Source: Arenicola marina (taxonomy: Eukaryota > Annelida > Polychaeta > Arenicolidae). From it: a stretch of 64,000 nucleotides of DNA. Below the pieces are notes generated by a model. That model was given only the letters and a program-made list of their open reading frames with translations, did no database searches and was not told the origin of the DNA. The stretch lies in the NCBI GenBank assembly GCA_964019135.1, contig OZ025248.1, forward strand, positions 75,956,119-76,020,118, written 5' to 3'. The translations under genes were made by a program, and so were the position numbers. Positions 1 to 64,000 of the stretch are shown here, piece by piece. Within the stretch, counting starts at the first letter, position 1, and each line of letters starts with the position of its first letter.

Positions 1-1077
1 TCCACACCCCTCCCACTGTCATAAATTTGCTCGGTGAGATGGTCTTGAATGCAAATTAACCATCAATGAAATGCTGAAATAATTTTCACTTCAGTTGTGC
101 TTTAAAAGATTTTAATGCAACTATGTCACTGATCTGGTAAAGTCAGACCATTTGAAACAAATGACCGTTGAACTACCATGACATGCTGTTTGATGTGATG
201 TAAAATCCATACTTTACATTCCCTCACCAAAATGTGTGTGTGCCCAACGATTCTTTCTTCTGGTGCGCCTGCCTGAACCCCAATCAAAACATGGCGCCCG
301 CGGCAGCCAAAAAAGCTAAGAAATCACACAGCAGAGGAAAAAATTATCAAAACACAAGCATCAAGCAACGTCATATCCCAAATTGGTAACAAATCAACAG
401 AAAATGGGTTACTTTATGTACATATGTAGTGCATTGTTAAATATTGAGGTGAAAAAGTAGTTTTATGACCATGTAAACACTGACCAGATTTTAGGCACAA
501 TTCTGCTAATGGAAAGAGATTGCTAGGAGATGTAACGTAGTTCCGTGACTGGACCCATATCGGAGCGGACTACGTTACATCTATGGAACTAGGGACATTC
601 CGGAGAAGATGGCAGCTGATTGAAAGGTGATGAGAGAAGGTTGGTTCCAGTGCCCTAACATGCACCGGATGTGAATGGTGTGTGCATTTCATTGGAATAG
701 GCATATCCCTATCGGCAAACTCGAAAGTTCCCTGTCACGTGTTGCGGGCCTGGGGTGGGATACCAAACATTGGCATTGACATCATAACCATACTGTACAG
801 TCACTGCGGGATCTGATCGGATCGAGACCCTATGGCTACGAGACAGGGATACTGTCTTATGCTCTAGTCAATTCTATAGCATCAACAGCCTGTACGTGCT
901 GCCTTCCTTTTCTGGTTGTTTGCCTTCACTCACTTCACACAAAAGATCCGCTAAAGGCAAAGCTATCCTTGGGAATGCCATGGATGCATAACTAACCACT
1001 GAATTTAGTGTGCACATTATGCCATATATCAGAATTAACTTATACCCATCAGAGTAAGTTTATGTAAAATATGAGTG
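1..1077. other. AT-rich noncoding sequence, probably DENND5 upstream intron
   Basis: No conserved protein segment or splice-bounded exon was found. A small hairpin at 528-582 is listed separately. The first visible exon at 6209 begins in mid-codon, so this region is most likely intronic rather than intergenic. Confidence 0.5.
528..582. repeat. Short inverted repeat (hairpin)
   Basis: AGATGTAACGTAG at 528-540 is exactly reversed and complemented at 570-582, with a 29-base loop. A further TAGTTCC/GGAACTA pair (538-544, 585-591) extends the symmetry. It could be the end of an old DNA element; no target duplication was recognised. Confidence 0.5.
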
Positions 1078-1085
1078 GTTAGTTG
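1078..1085. repeat. hAT target-site duplication, left
   Basis: GTTAGTTG is identical to 2248-2255 and directly abuts the CAG terminus. Confidence 0.8.
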
Positions 1086-2247
1086 CAGGCATGTGGCGAT
1101 TACATTGTGAATGTAATCAATTACGATTACTTGGAAATTTCATGATTATGATTACGATTACAGGAAATATGAAAGTAATCGATTACGATTACATTGAAAG
1201 TAATCATGATTGCAATCATGATTACTTTCTATGATGTTTTTGATAAATGAACCTTGGACTAGACATTTAAGTAGCTATTTCAACACCGTAAGCATTGGAG
1301 GAGCGCAGTCACACATATGAAGACTGGGCAGCTTGGTTGGAAGAGCGGCAGATGTCTGATCATAGAGCTGTGCATTCAATTCCTGACAATCAATTTTTTT
1401 TTGGAAAATTTACTGAGGGGGTCAGCCTAAGGTAGTCACTTTCTGGAGAACAATCCTCGATTCTAAGACTAATTAAAACACTAGTATAAAAGATTATAGT
1501 ATAGAATTATATTAGATATAATGAATAGTAAGTTTAATGTTTATAACACAATATATAGTTTTGATACAAACAAAGATGTGGTGGGTAACCGAACTTATGG
1601 CCTCTATGTTAAATGGTAGGTAAAAAAATGAAGCCACAATGCTATAGGACACAGGGATATCCGTACCATACGTGGCCGCACCCCACTACTGAACCCAGTC
1701 GAGTTTGTTTTATAACAACACTTCTTCCAACCCATCTATGCAGAGAACAATAGCAATGTAGAACACAATAACACTAGCATCCAACCTCATCCCATCACAG
1801 CCCCCACCCACTCTCTCCCAACAATACAGGTGGCACTGGACCATTCCTAGTTATCCAATGCAAACAAGATAATTATGGGATTAGCAGGTGGTCCACTTTC
1901 GGGTACCCAGCCGGCTTAATTTGTCATATCGGGCTATGTCTCAGGGTGGGGCACAAAGGACCGGAAGGGTAGGGGTGGTTGGGAGGGGTGCATCTCTACA
2001 GAAGGACTCCAGTGGCCAGTTTCCATTTATGATACTGGCGACATGTAAAGCGTGACGCTCAGTTTGGGGACTAGACAGCCTGATTGAACATAGTCAAGTA
2101 ATCATCAAAAGTAATCATGATTACGATTACTTTATCAATGTAATCGATTACGATTACATTGCTTTTAAAACTAATGTAATCGATTACAATTACTTGGAAA
2201 ATGTAATCAATTACAATCGATTACTGATTATGATTACCCCATGTCTG
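1086..2247. mobile_element. Non-autonomous hAT-type DNA transposon
   Basis: The element begins CAGGCATGTGGCGATTAC, and its right end reads CAGACATGGGGTAATC on the other strand, so the terminal inverted repeats are imperfect and start with CAG. It is flanked by a perfect 8-bp direct duplication, GTTAGTTG, at 1078-1085 and 2248-2255. Eight-base target duplications with CAG termini are the hallmark of the hAT superfamily. Both subterminal regions (about 1095-1235 and 2098-2238) are dense in TAATCGATTAC/GATTAC words, as seen in many hAT ends. The 1.16 kb contains no transposase reading frame, so it would have moved using a transposase supplied elsewhere. Confidence 0.8.
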
Positions 2248-2255
2248 GTTAGTTG
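2248..2255. repeat. hAT target-site duplication, right
   Basis: GTTAGTTG directly follows the element's right terminus and matches 1078-1085. Confidence 0.8.
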
Positions 2256-4702
2256 ATAAACCAGAATGTGGCTGTTTCATGAATGACTGTCAGTGTCAGG
2301 TAAACTAATGTGCTGTGCAGGATTTTCCTAGTTACTTAGATGTAGTTGGTGCATGTAATATCTTCCGCCTCGCTTTCGTGAACATTTTTGTCCGTGCACC
2401 ATTTGCAGCTATGATTTATGCATTTATTTGCTCCATTACACTAGACCCTTGTAATTTTAACTTACTTGAAAGTGTCTCTTGTTTAATAACAGCACAAAAC
2501 GATAGTCTCTAGCATAAAGTATAGCAGACAAAAGTGTGTTGACAGCCGCCTTTTTATGACATCGTAAGGTAAAGGTCATATTACTGCATTTTCATTGGTT
2601 AAAAGAAGTAAGCCCAACGAAGAGTCTAATATTAGGCACCAGAGAAGGGGACAGAGCATTGTGTGCCCATGCAAAGTTTCTATACTAAGCTTAACAGTAA
2701 TTTTAGCGTCTCAAAGCAAAAGCAATGCAAAAGGAATGGGTTTGTAGTTTCAATGTTCATATATATGAGAGGAACTATAAACGCATGTAAGCTTAATTTA
2801 AGTTACGGCTTGACATTGACACAACCGAACCCCCTTGCCCAAATACCAGCAATACTATCACCCACAGACATGACAGATGACAAGGTAAACAGAGCGACGG
2901 CCATAGCGAAACTTGTCTGCTTTGTTTGCATGAAACTCATAATGTTGGCATCATGTGAGAAGGAAGGATACCTTTTCTGATTCCCATGATTTTCATGCTA
3001 CTGCAGGGAAATTCTTGATTACTTTCGCCCTAGCCATGTATCCATGGCTATAGTTGAACAATCATAGCCATGTAGCATTCTATAGTGAAAAATCAACTTC
3101 ACATGACAAATTTAATTGTTTAAGTATAGCTTTCATAATTAGTTTTAACAATTTAAAAGTACTTTCCTATACATAATTTCTGATGTATGAACTCTTCCCA
3201 CATTAAAAAACATGTTTTTATATGAATTTCTGGTGACAACACCTGCAGACTGGACTATTTTTGCATTTCAAGAAAGGTTAATTATGTGATTATGTCATTA
3301 CTTGTCAGGAAGTACTGGTAATAGGAAAACGATTAAAGTTTGCTTCTGTTAAAAACTTTTCCCACAGCAAAGGAGAATCAGAGCTTCACTTGGTCAAATT
3401 TAAGTCAAACAACCCTGAAATGGGGTTGTTCCAGACAAGAATTTTACTATAGAAATGCAACTAGGCTGTGTCTCAGCCCACACACAGCCTAGGGTTCTGG
3501 GCTACCTTCACCCTCTTCTTTTCAGCTATCTCCTACAGCAGTTTATATTCCTTGCCCCTCCCCAACCCCAACCACTCCTCATTTTGTTTCACCAATCACC
3601 TCTTCAGTGACCGAAAGGGGGGTGGGGGGGCGCACTTTGGGAAGCATGAGCAGAGGTACATACAAAATTACAGAGGTCTAGTACAAACAGGGGCAGGGGG
3701 TCCACATCTAGGATAGACATACTGTTAGCATCGATTAGAGGCATCTTCACTAAAAGAAAAAAAGTTTGTATGTGTTTTATAAACTACTTATTGCACCTTT
3801 AATTTTACCTGGTGCTGATATCTGAAGTTTTGCAGTTGCTTGATACTATGTACTGTCTATATTTATTATATTACACATACAAAGATTATGATGGATCAGG
3901 ATTTCTATGAGCTTAATGATCCTGTTACAAAGTATAGTTAACACATTAGAGGTACCAGGCAAACTTCAAATAATGCATATATATATATATTATCACAGAG
4001 ATAACTTAAGTATCTTACGCTATGCATGGTTACAATCCTAAGATTGCATGTCCCTCTCCTATGAATTGGGCCCTGTGCATTTGAGAAGGTTCCTGCGAGC
4101 AAGACTACATTTAAATCCATGCAAAGTTACTTGTTTTTCCAAAGTATAAAACTACACACAAATGCAGAGGTGCCCATGTCATTGGCTCATTTGAAACTAG
4201 GTCATAAAGGTTAAATCGGTGTTCCTCGATTGGCTACTGGGTCTCCTGGCTGTCCAGGGCTACAGCGCGTTTTGTGCTCACAGATAGTCAGGAGATCTGG
4301 CTGGACGCATCTTTAGAATACATAGTATGCATCGGATATATATATATTATCTTCTGTGTTTTTTTATACTGGTGATGGCGATGCGTCAGCAACACACCCG
4401 GTCAACAGTTCCCCTTCGCATGTCCGTACCATCGGTGTGTTATACCACCAAACTCCGGTCTAGAGCGGATGTTAAAAAACTTCTGACTGGTGGGGAGGGG
4501 GGCTCTGAAAATGAGCTGATAATAGCTTGAAAAGCAGGGAAACAGGAAAGGGCAGTGGGTAGCAGGAAGGGGAAGGGGAGGAGGGTACCAGGGAGGGGGA
4601 TAGCCAGTCCAGATGCAGCTTATAACATGTAGTTTTTTCCGTAATGGTTCTGGGTGTATGCTGACCCAGGTTTGAGGCCAAAATCTGTACAAGTTCAGTT
4701 TA
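2256..4702. other. Noncoding intronic sequence
   Basis: AT-rich, with no recognised exon; the short open frames here have no conserved content. It holds a short (AT)n run near 3976-3992, a G run at 3616-3630 and an inverted AGGCTGTGT/ACACAGCCT pair near 3463-3492. Confidence 0.5.
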
Positions 4703-5363
4703 CAGTACTGTGGTCCTTGCGTTATACAACTTCTATTCTGGCGCCATACCGAAAAAATTGTATAACAGAGTCTTATAATAGAGAGATCCCTCGAGACAGG
4801 CTGTTTTCACTCAAGTATCATCAGAAACTCAAATGGCACTATATATACAGCATCAGAGTCTTTGATGAATTAAGCTCTGGCTCTTCTTTTACATTTATCC
4901 ATGATAGCATCAAAATTCAGTCAAGCATTCAGTTGAATAGCATGGATGGATGTGCTGCTCCAAATAGTTTAAATCTTTTTATTTCATTCTCCAGCCATTG
5001 TGTATATACATGTATTGACTCAAATACTTAGACAGCCCTACTTTTACCAAATGCACACAAAAGGTGTGGATAACAATAATGCGCATTTAGATGTCTGCTC
5101 TTAACCAACCAGTCAGCTTAGCGCAATGTGTTTGTTTAGCACCAATTGGGTCGACTGTCAAGCCACGCCCAGCCGACATGTAGGAAATTAACAAAGGGAC
5201 TGAATTGGGTGTCGATCATATAATGAACCACAATGTCGGTCTGAGTTCGCGAGAGCGAGGGAGTCGCATAATAATAGTGCTTTAACATGTAAAAGTGTTG
5301 TGTTGTACAGCAAAAAGACCGGATAACTTATAATGAAGGGACTGTATAATGCAGGGACTACTG
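4703..5363. mobile_element. Tigger/pogo-like non-autonomous DNA element
   Basis: The left end after a TA (4701-4702) reads CAGTACTGTGGTCCTTGCGT. The right end, on the opposite strand, reads CAGTAGTCCCTGCATTATAC and is followed by TA (5364-5365). Both continue with GTTATAC/ATTATAC. CAGTAGTCCCT-type ends with a TA target duplication are typical of Tigger/pogo elements of the Tc1/mariner superfamily. The 661 bases carry no transposase. The left end has diverged, so the call is moderate. Confidence 0.55.
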
Positions 5364-5365
5364 TA

Positions 5366-6208
5366 TATGAAATACCATAAGGCATCAGGCAACCATGGGG
5401 AAATTTAGATGGATAATAAATGATTCACAGTATTATCGGTGTTTGGTGGTATAACACGCTGATGGTACAGATGTGCGATGGGGCCGGAATTGGTGACTGT
5501 TTTGTTATTGTTATTTTTCTGTTTGATTTGTGCAGTTTGGTAGCTATATATCATTGTTGACAACAGAGATTTTTTAACCTGAGACTTATTTAAATAATAA
5601 TTGATACTTGTGTGTATTTATAACCTGTCCTGCTTAAATGATTTGCCACACTGCCTGCAACATCAGTAAAATATCTCTTACAAGCCAAGGCCATATTACT
5701 AACTGCAGCTTAATCCATATTGGACCCCAAAGCAATACATTAATAATCTTAACCAACCCAGAAGCTTGGTAACATTTAATGACCGCCAGTGTACATGTAT
5801 GTCCTCATCCATTATTAAATGTTCACTACATGCTATTCATAGAATAGTACTTCTTCAACTTGTTAGCTGTCAATTGCATGGCAAACTGAGATTATATCCA
5901 TGTCAGCTAGTGGCAGATCCAGGGGGCAGGGGGAGTGGCGGAAACGTCCCCCCCCCCCTCGCTTGAAATAAGAGACACAAAAAGACCCCCCTTTCTCTGA
6001 AGAACGGGGCAGAGTCACTATTCTTTCTTTTTCTTCTTCTGCACACCCTCAGCGACCACCCCTCCCGCGACCCGGTCGCAAGTTTTTCACTGGATCCGTG
6101 CCTGAAAATGACAGCATGAAATCTGCATTTACTGGTTATAATTCAGTGTTATACTATGTCTAAATGCAATCGGCTGTTTGATCTGTATGTTTTCCTTGTT
6201 GACTGCAG
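5366..6208. other. Noncoding intronic sequence with a possible MITE fragment
   Basis: About 5907-6105 is bounded by GGCAGATCCAGGGGG on the left and, on the other strand at the right, GGCACGGATCCAG, with poly-C and T/C-rich filling. This may be a small inverted-repeat element. No target duplication was identified, so it is only a suggestion. The remainder shows nothing recognisable up to the acceptor at 6208. Confidence 0.35.
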
Positions 6209-60562
<54,354 letters not shown>

Positions 60563-60660
60563 TCGTCGGCGTGGAGGAGGGGGTGGGAGGGGAAGGGGGG
60601 CCGGGGGTCGCCGAGACTTGCGGGGCAGCCGCGAGATGTCGGGGGTCGTCACGGGATGTG

Positions 60661-61320
60661 CCGCCCGGGCGGCGCGTTAGGTTACCCAGACGGTGGTGCC
60701 GCGGGCGGGTGGCGCGTTAGGTTACTCAGACGGTGCTGCCGCGGCTGGGCGGCGCGTTAGGTTACCCAGACGGTGGTGCCGCGGGCGGGTGGCGCGTTAG
60801 GTTACCCAGACGGTGCTGCCGCGGCTGGGCGGCGCGTTAGGTTACCCAGACGGTGGTGCCGCGGGCGGGTGGCGCGTTAGGTTATCCAGACGGTGCTGCC
60901 GCGGCCGGGCGGCGCGTTAGGTTACCCAGACGGTGGTGCCGCGGCCGGGCGGCGCGTTAGGTTACCCAGACGGTGGTGCCGCGGGCGGATGGCGCGTTAG
61001 GTTACCTAGACGGTGCTGTCGCGGCCGGGCGGCGCGTTAGGTTACCCAGACGGTGGTGCCGCGGGCGGGTGGCGCGTTAGGTTACCCAGACGGTGGTGCC
61101 GCGGGCGGGTGGCGCGTTAGGTTACCCAGACGGTGGTGCCGCGGCCGGGCGGCGCTTTTGGTTACCCAGACGGTGGTGCCGCGGCCGGGCGGCGCGTTAG
61201 GTTACCCAGACGGTGGTGCCGTGGGCGGGTGGCGCCTTAGGTTACCCAGACGGTGGTGCCGCGGCCGGGCGGCGCGTTAGGTTACCCAGACCGTGGTGCC
61301 GCGGCCGGGCGGCGCGTTAG
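60661..61320. repeat. 40-bp GC-rich minisatellite after the stop codon
   Basis: Sixteen full units of GGCGCGTTAGGTTACCCAGA followed by CGGTGGTGCCGCGGGCGGGT. GCGGGCGGGT and GCGGCTGGGC or GCGGCCGGGC versions often alternate, hinting at an 80-bp dimer. It begins about 100 bases after the DENND5 stop, so it is probably in the 3' untranslated region. Confidence 0.95.
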
Positions 61321-63636
61321 GGTGCCCTGATTATCGAGATCTGTTTTGTCATTGGCATGATGTACGAGATGTAAGGACACCAGGTTGGCGCTGGCGTGGG
61401 AGACTGTGACGTCATCATGGCGGCCCGGCTGGCGCCCTCTTAGCAACGAGATTTACGAAAAGAAGATTGCAGTAATTATTATTTATGTGTTGCCCAGCAG
61501 CGGTTCAAACGGGGGGAATGCTGTGTAAACAGGCGGAAATACTCAGGATGGTGTTCATGCTTTGCTATCTAAGATGTATTATGAACTGTGGTTTTATGTA
61601 TTACTATTTAAAGACGAGGCTCTTGTGGAAGATGCATTTGGCGGGCATGCGGCCTGCGGTACGCCAGCTCCCCTTGAGCTACCCGTATCACATGGTATGT
61701 GGTTACCCACGCGGTCACAGCGTGTCGTGGTGAGTGCCCTTGTCCCAGTGGGAACGCCACGTCAGTGTTAGTCATTACTCTCCGTTACCTGGGACCGTAG
61801 TCATGGTCGTATTTATATATATATGTTCCTTAACCATGGTAACGAAGAAGTTTCCATGGTGATAGAAATTCATCTCCTGTCATAACCCTTGTAGGGCGCC
61901 CTGTGCCGGGGAAGCGAAGCCTTACTCGTGTCTCTTCCATCATCCACCAGCGGCAGCGGGCCGACCCACTGGGGCCTGGGCAGTTATACGTAGTCATATC
62001 AATGCTTAATTAATACAGCTGTGAAAACGCATTTCCCTTGTAACATTGATGATGTAATAACGGTAGCGTTTAACATGTTCATGGACGCCACCCTTGCGTT
62101 CCCTATACTAGCCCCGCGATTAAACCAATTGACTATAACTAAAAAGGTGTGGATGACAGCTTTGGCGTTGATTTTAGTGGTTTGTCGCCCAAGTTGGATT
62201 TCATTTTATGCTAGAATCGCTGAGTTGAGCTTTTAGCGTATGTCGCCTCAGAACAAGTTGTTATTATAAACTACAGCTTGGTTGCTTACATGCTACAGTT
62301 AATGTATGTTTCTTATTCGGCGCTTGAAAAAGTTGGTCACACACACGGTTGCATTTCCAATGAGATATGAACAGCTCTGAATGGGGCAGTAAAGGTTATT
62401 GTTACGTTAGACCAGTCGTTGTCTATTAATGTCTATTGTTCAGTCAGAGCCCAGAGGTGTGATCGTCACATTATTATTATGGGCTATTATTTACACCATA
62501 TTCTCTGTGCGGGATGACGAGACGACGGCAAATCATGGAGATTAATCATACAGCTTTAGTACTCCCGCTGTTACTGTAGGGGTACAGTCAATTATGTCAT
62601 CAACGCACACGCGTCATTGCTCTGTGATCCGCCACCGTACGCATGTATCACACCAGTAACTCTGGTTTTACCATCCGCCTCGTGGGGAGTTGATAAAGAC
62701 ATTCCGACGCTCAGCGTCCCAGCAGCCACCTGGTCAGTGACGTCACTTGATACGGCTCTCACGTGGTCGGCATGACGTCACTTTGTTTTAATTTAATGTG
62801 ATGTCGTGCAATATATGCTCACTGAAAGACAAGTAACGCTCTTTAGAGATTGCTTTCGTGCGATAAAGTCTAGTCCAGGGCTATTGTTCCTTTTTTTAAA
62901 TATTAATTTACAATAAAAACACGAGGATACAAAGGCTGTCTGATGATAAGATGGAGTTGACTTTGGTTAGAAGTTGCAAGGAACCAAATGTGGTCCGATG
63001 GAAGTGTTCTATGAGTTTAGTTAAGTCGGATGTTTTGGGTCACCCCTCTCCCGCTACCTTGCGAGCTTGTTGTATAGGCTTAGAGTGCGAGGTTCGATAC
63101 CAGCAGCGATCACGGAACGCCCAATGTTGCTTGTTTCCCGTTGATATTCTTATATTTATATCGTGAACAAAACGTGGTCATTATCATGAGCAAAGCTTGT
63201 ACCCGTCAGTATTTCGTTTGGATATTCATTACGTATGTTACTTCGTGTAGTTATGAGCGTGTATTGTATAATAATGGAACCTTGTAGTGGCAGGACTTAC
63301 CCAAAACGTTCTGTTTAAGCAGGTTTTACTTATTAAAAAAAATGTCTTATTATTGCTGTTAGTAGGCAAATATTTTAAACTTTTATATTTATTGTGGACT
63401 ACAGACGGCGCGTTTGTAACAAACAGCATTTATTTCAGTCTTATATATACTACTTATTTTGTGGGTGCGAGAGGTGTCTTGCGTTTCTTGCACGGATAAA
63501 GGTCCATTTCCTTCTATTCGCTGGTTCAATGATATGTATAAATATGTTCGAAATATATACGTGAAGGACGCTTACTTCTGAGCCGATTTCCTGTACATTA
63601 TGGTTGATTGGTGTTAACCATGAGATGTTAACTCCA
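61321..63636. other. Downstream noncoding sequence, possible 3' UTR then intergenic
   Basis: No coding exon was recognised on either strand. AATAAA at 62912-62917 is the clearest polyadenylation-like signal but is 2.3 kb from the stop codon. Perfect TGACGTCA occurs at 61407, 62738 and 62773. GGTTCGATACC near 63092 resembles a pol III B box, but no tRNA folds around it. Confidence 0.45.
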
Positions 63637-63777
63637 TATTGCCTCGGCTTGTTCGAGGCAGCGTGGGTGGGGGAGAGGGGGTATATTGCCTCGCCTTGTT
63701 CGAGGCAGCGTGGGTGGGGGAGAGGGGGTATATTGCCTCGCCTTGTTCGAGGCAGCGTGGGTGGGGGAGAGGGGGTA
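63637..63777. repeat. 47-bp tandem repeat, 3 copies
   Basis: Copies lie at 63637, 63684 and 63731. Each holds the hairpin GCCTCG...CGAGGC followed by a G-rich GTGGGTGGGGGAGAGGGGG tail. They are almost identical. Confidence 0.95.
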
Positions 63778-64000
63778 TTATTACGCCGAAGAGATTTCAG
63801 TTAACAAAAGTGGCCTAAAATGCCAACATTTTCTTTCTCTTCTAATTGATGCCAACAGCAGTGCCGCTTGCCTTTGTTTGAGGTCACAGCGACAATAAGA
63901 AGCTGTCTTGCACTGCGACAGGTGTCCTCATAATATGTCCTACTTAGAGTAAAATTTGGTAGCTTTGTCTTATTGTTAGACTATTCATTTTCATTGCTTG
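63778..64000. other. Noncoding end of window
   Basis: Nothing recognised. Confidence 0.5.

Noticed and set aside
291-389. Short open frame starting MAPAAAKKAKKSHSRGK, reminiscent of a ribosomal protein N terminus
   Set aside because: Only 32 codons, no matching continuation or donor recognised, and it sits in AT-rich noncoding sequence.
63040-63110. tRNA gene around GGTTCGATACC
   Set aside because: Only a B-box-like word; the expected stem on either side does not pair and there is no acceptor stem.

Overview
This is a eukaryotic (metazoan) window holding most of one large gene on the + strand, a DENND5-type (DENND5A/B, Rab6IP1-like) Rab guanine-nucleotide exchange factor. I can place nineteen coding exons from 6209 to the stop codon at 60560-60562. 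They join in frame at every junction and give about 1257 residues. Only the N-terminal exon(s), roughly 60 residues judging from the vertebrate proteins, lie upstream of the window. The exons encode, in order, a tripartite DENN domain, a RUN domain, a PLAT domain and a second RUN domain, which is the DENND5 order. DENND5 proteins are known as Rab39 exchange factors and Rab6-binding proteins of the Golgi/endosome system. The source is probably an invertebrate deuterostome. Amphioxus is my best guess, because exon-edge minisatellites are, as I recall, known from amphioxus genes; the species is not proven here.

The striking content is tandem repeats: fourteen arrays fill about 40 kb of the 64 kb, against 3.8 kb of coding sequence. 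The largest is a 25.5 kb array of about 654 copies of a 39-bp unit in a 26.6 kb intron (6995-32496). It has a layered structure: 39 bp, then 2.0-2.6 kb super-repeats, then two adjacent near-identical blocks of about 11.3 and 11.4 kb. Four other arrays begin inside an exon and copy the exon end with its splice donor (from 33884, 39588, 52842 and 58734). One copies a splice acceptor (45592-46136), and another (42612-45395) looks derived from the donor next to it. So one gene shows five or six independent expansions of its own exon/intron edges.

Layout: 1-6208, upstream intron with a non-autonomous hAT element (1086-2247, 8-bp target duplication) and a Tigger/pogo-like element (4703-5363). 6209-6318, first visible exon. 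6319-32903, giant intron. 32904-42448, DENN and first RUN exons, with three arrays, a 200-N gap (36338-36537) and a near-perfect palindrome (37282-37379). 42449-52902, rest of RUN1 and the PLAT exons, with arrays in most introns. 52842-57292, 90-bp exon-edge array. 57565-60562, last exons. 60661-61320, 40-bp GC-rich array just after the stop codon. 61321-64000, noncoding flank with perfect cAMP-response-element palindromes and a short 47-bp repeat. I see no second protein gene, no rRNA or intact tRNA gene, and no retrovirus-like element.
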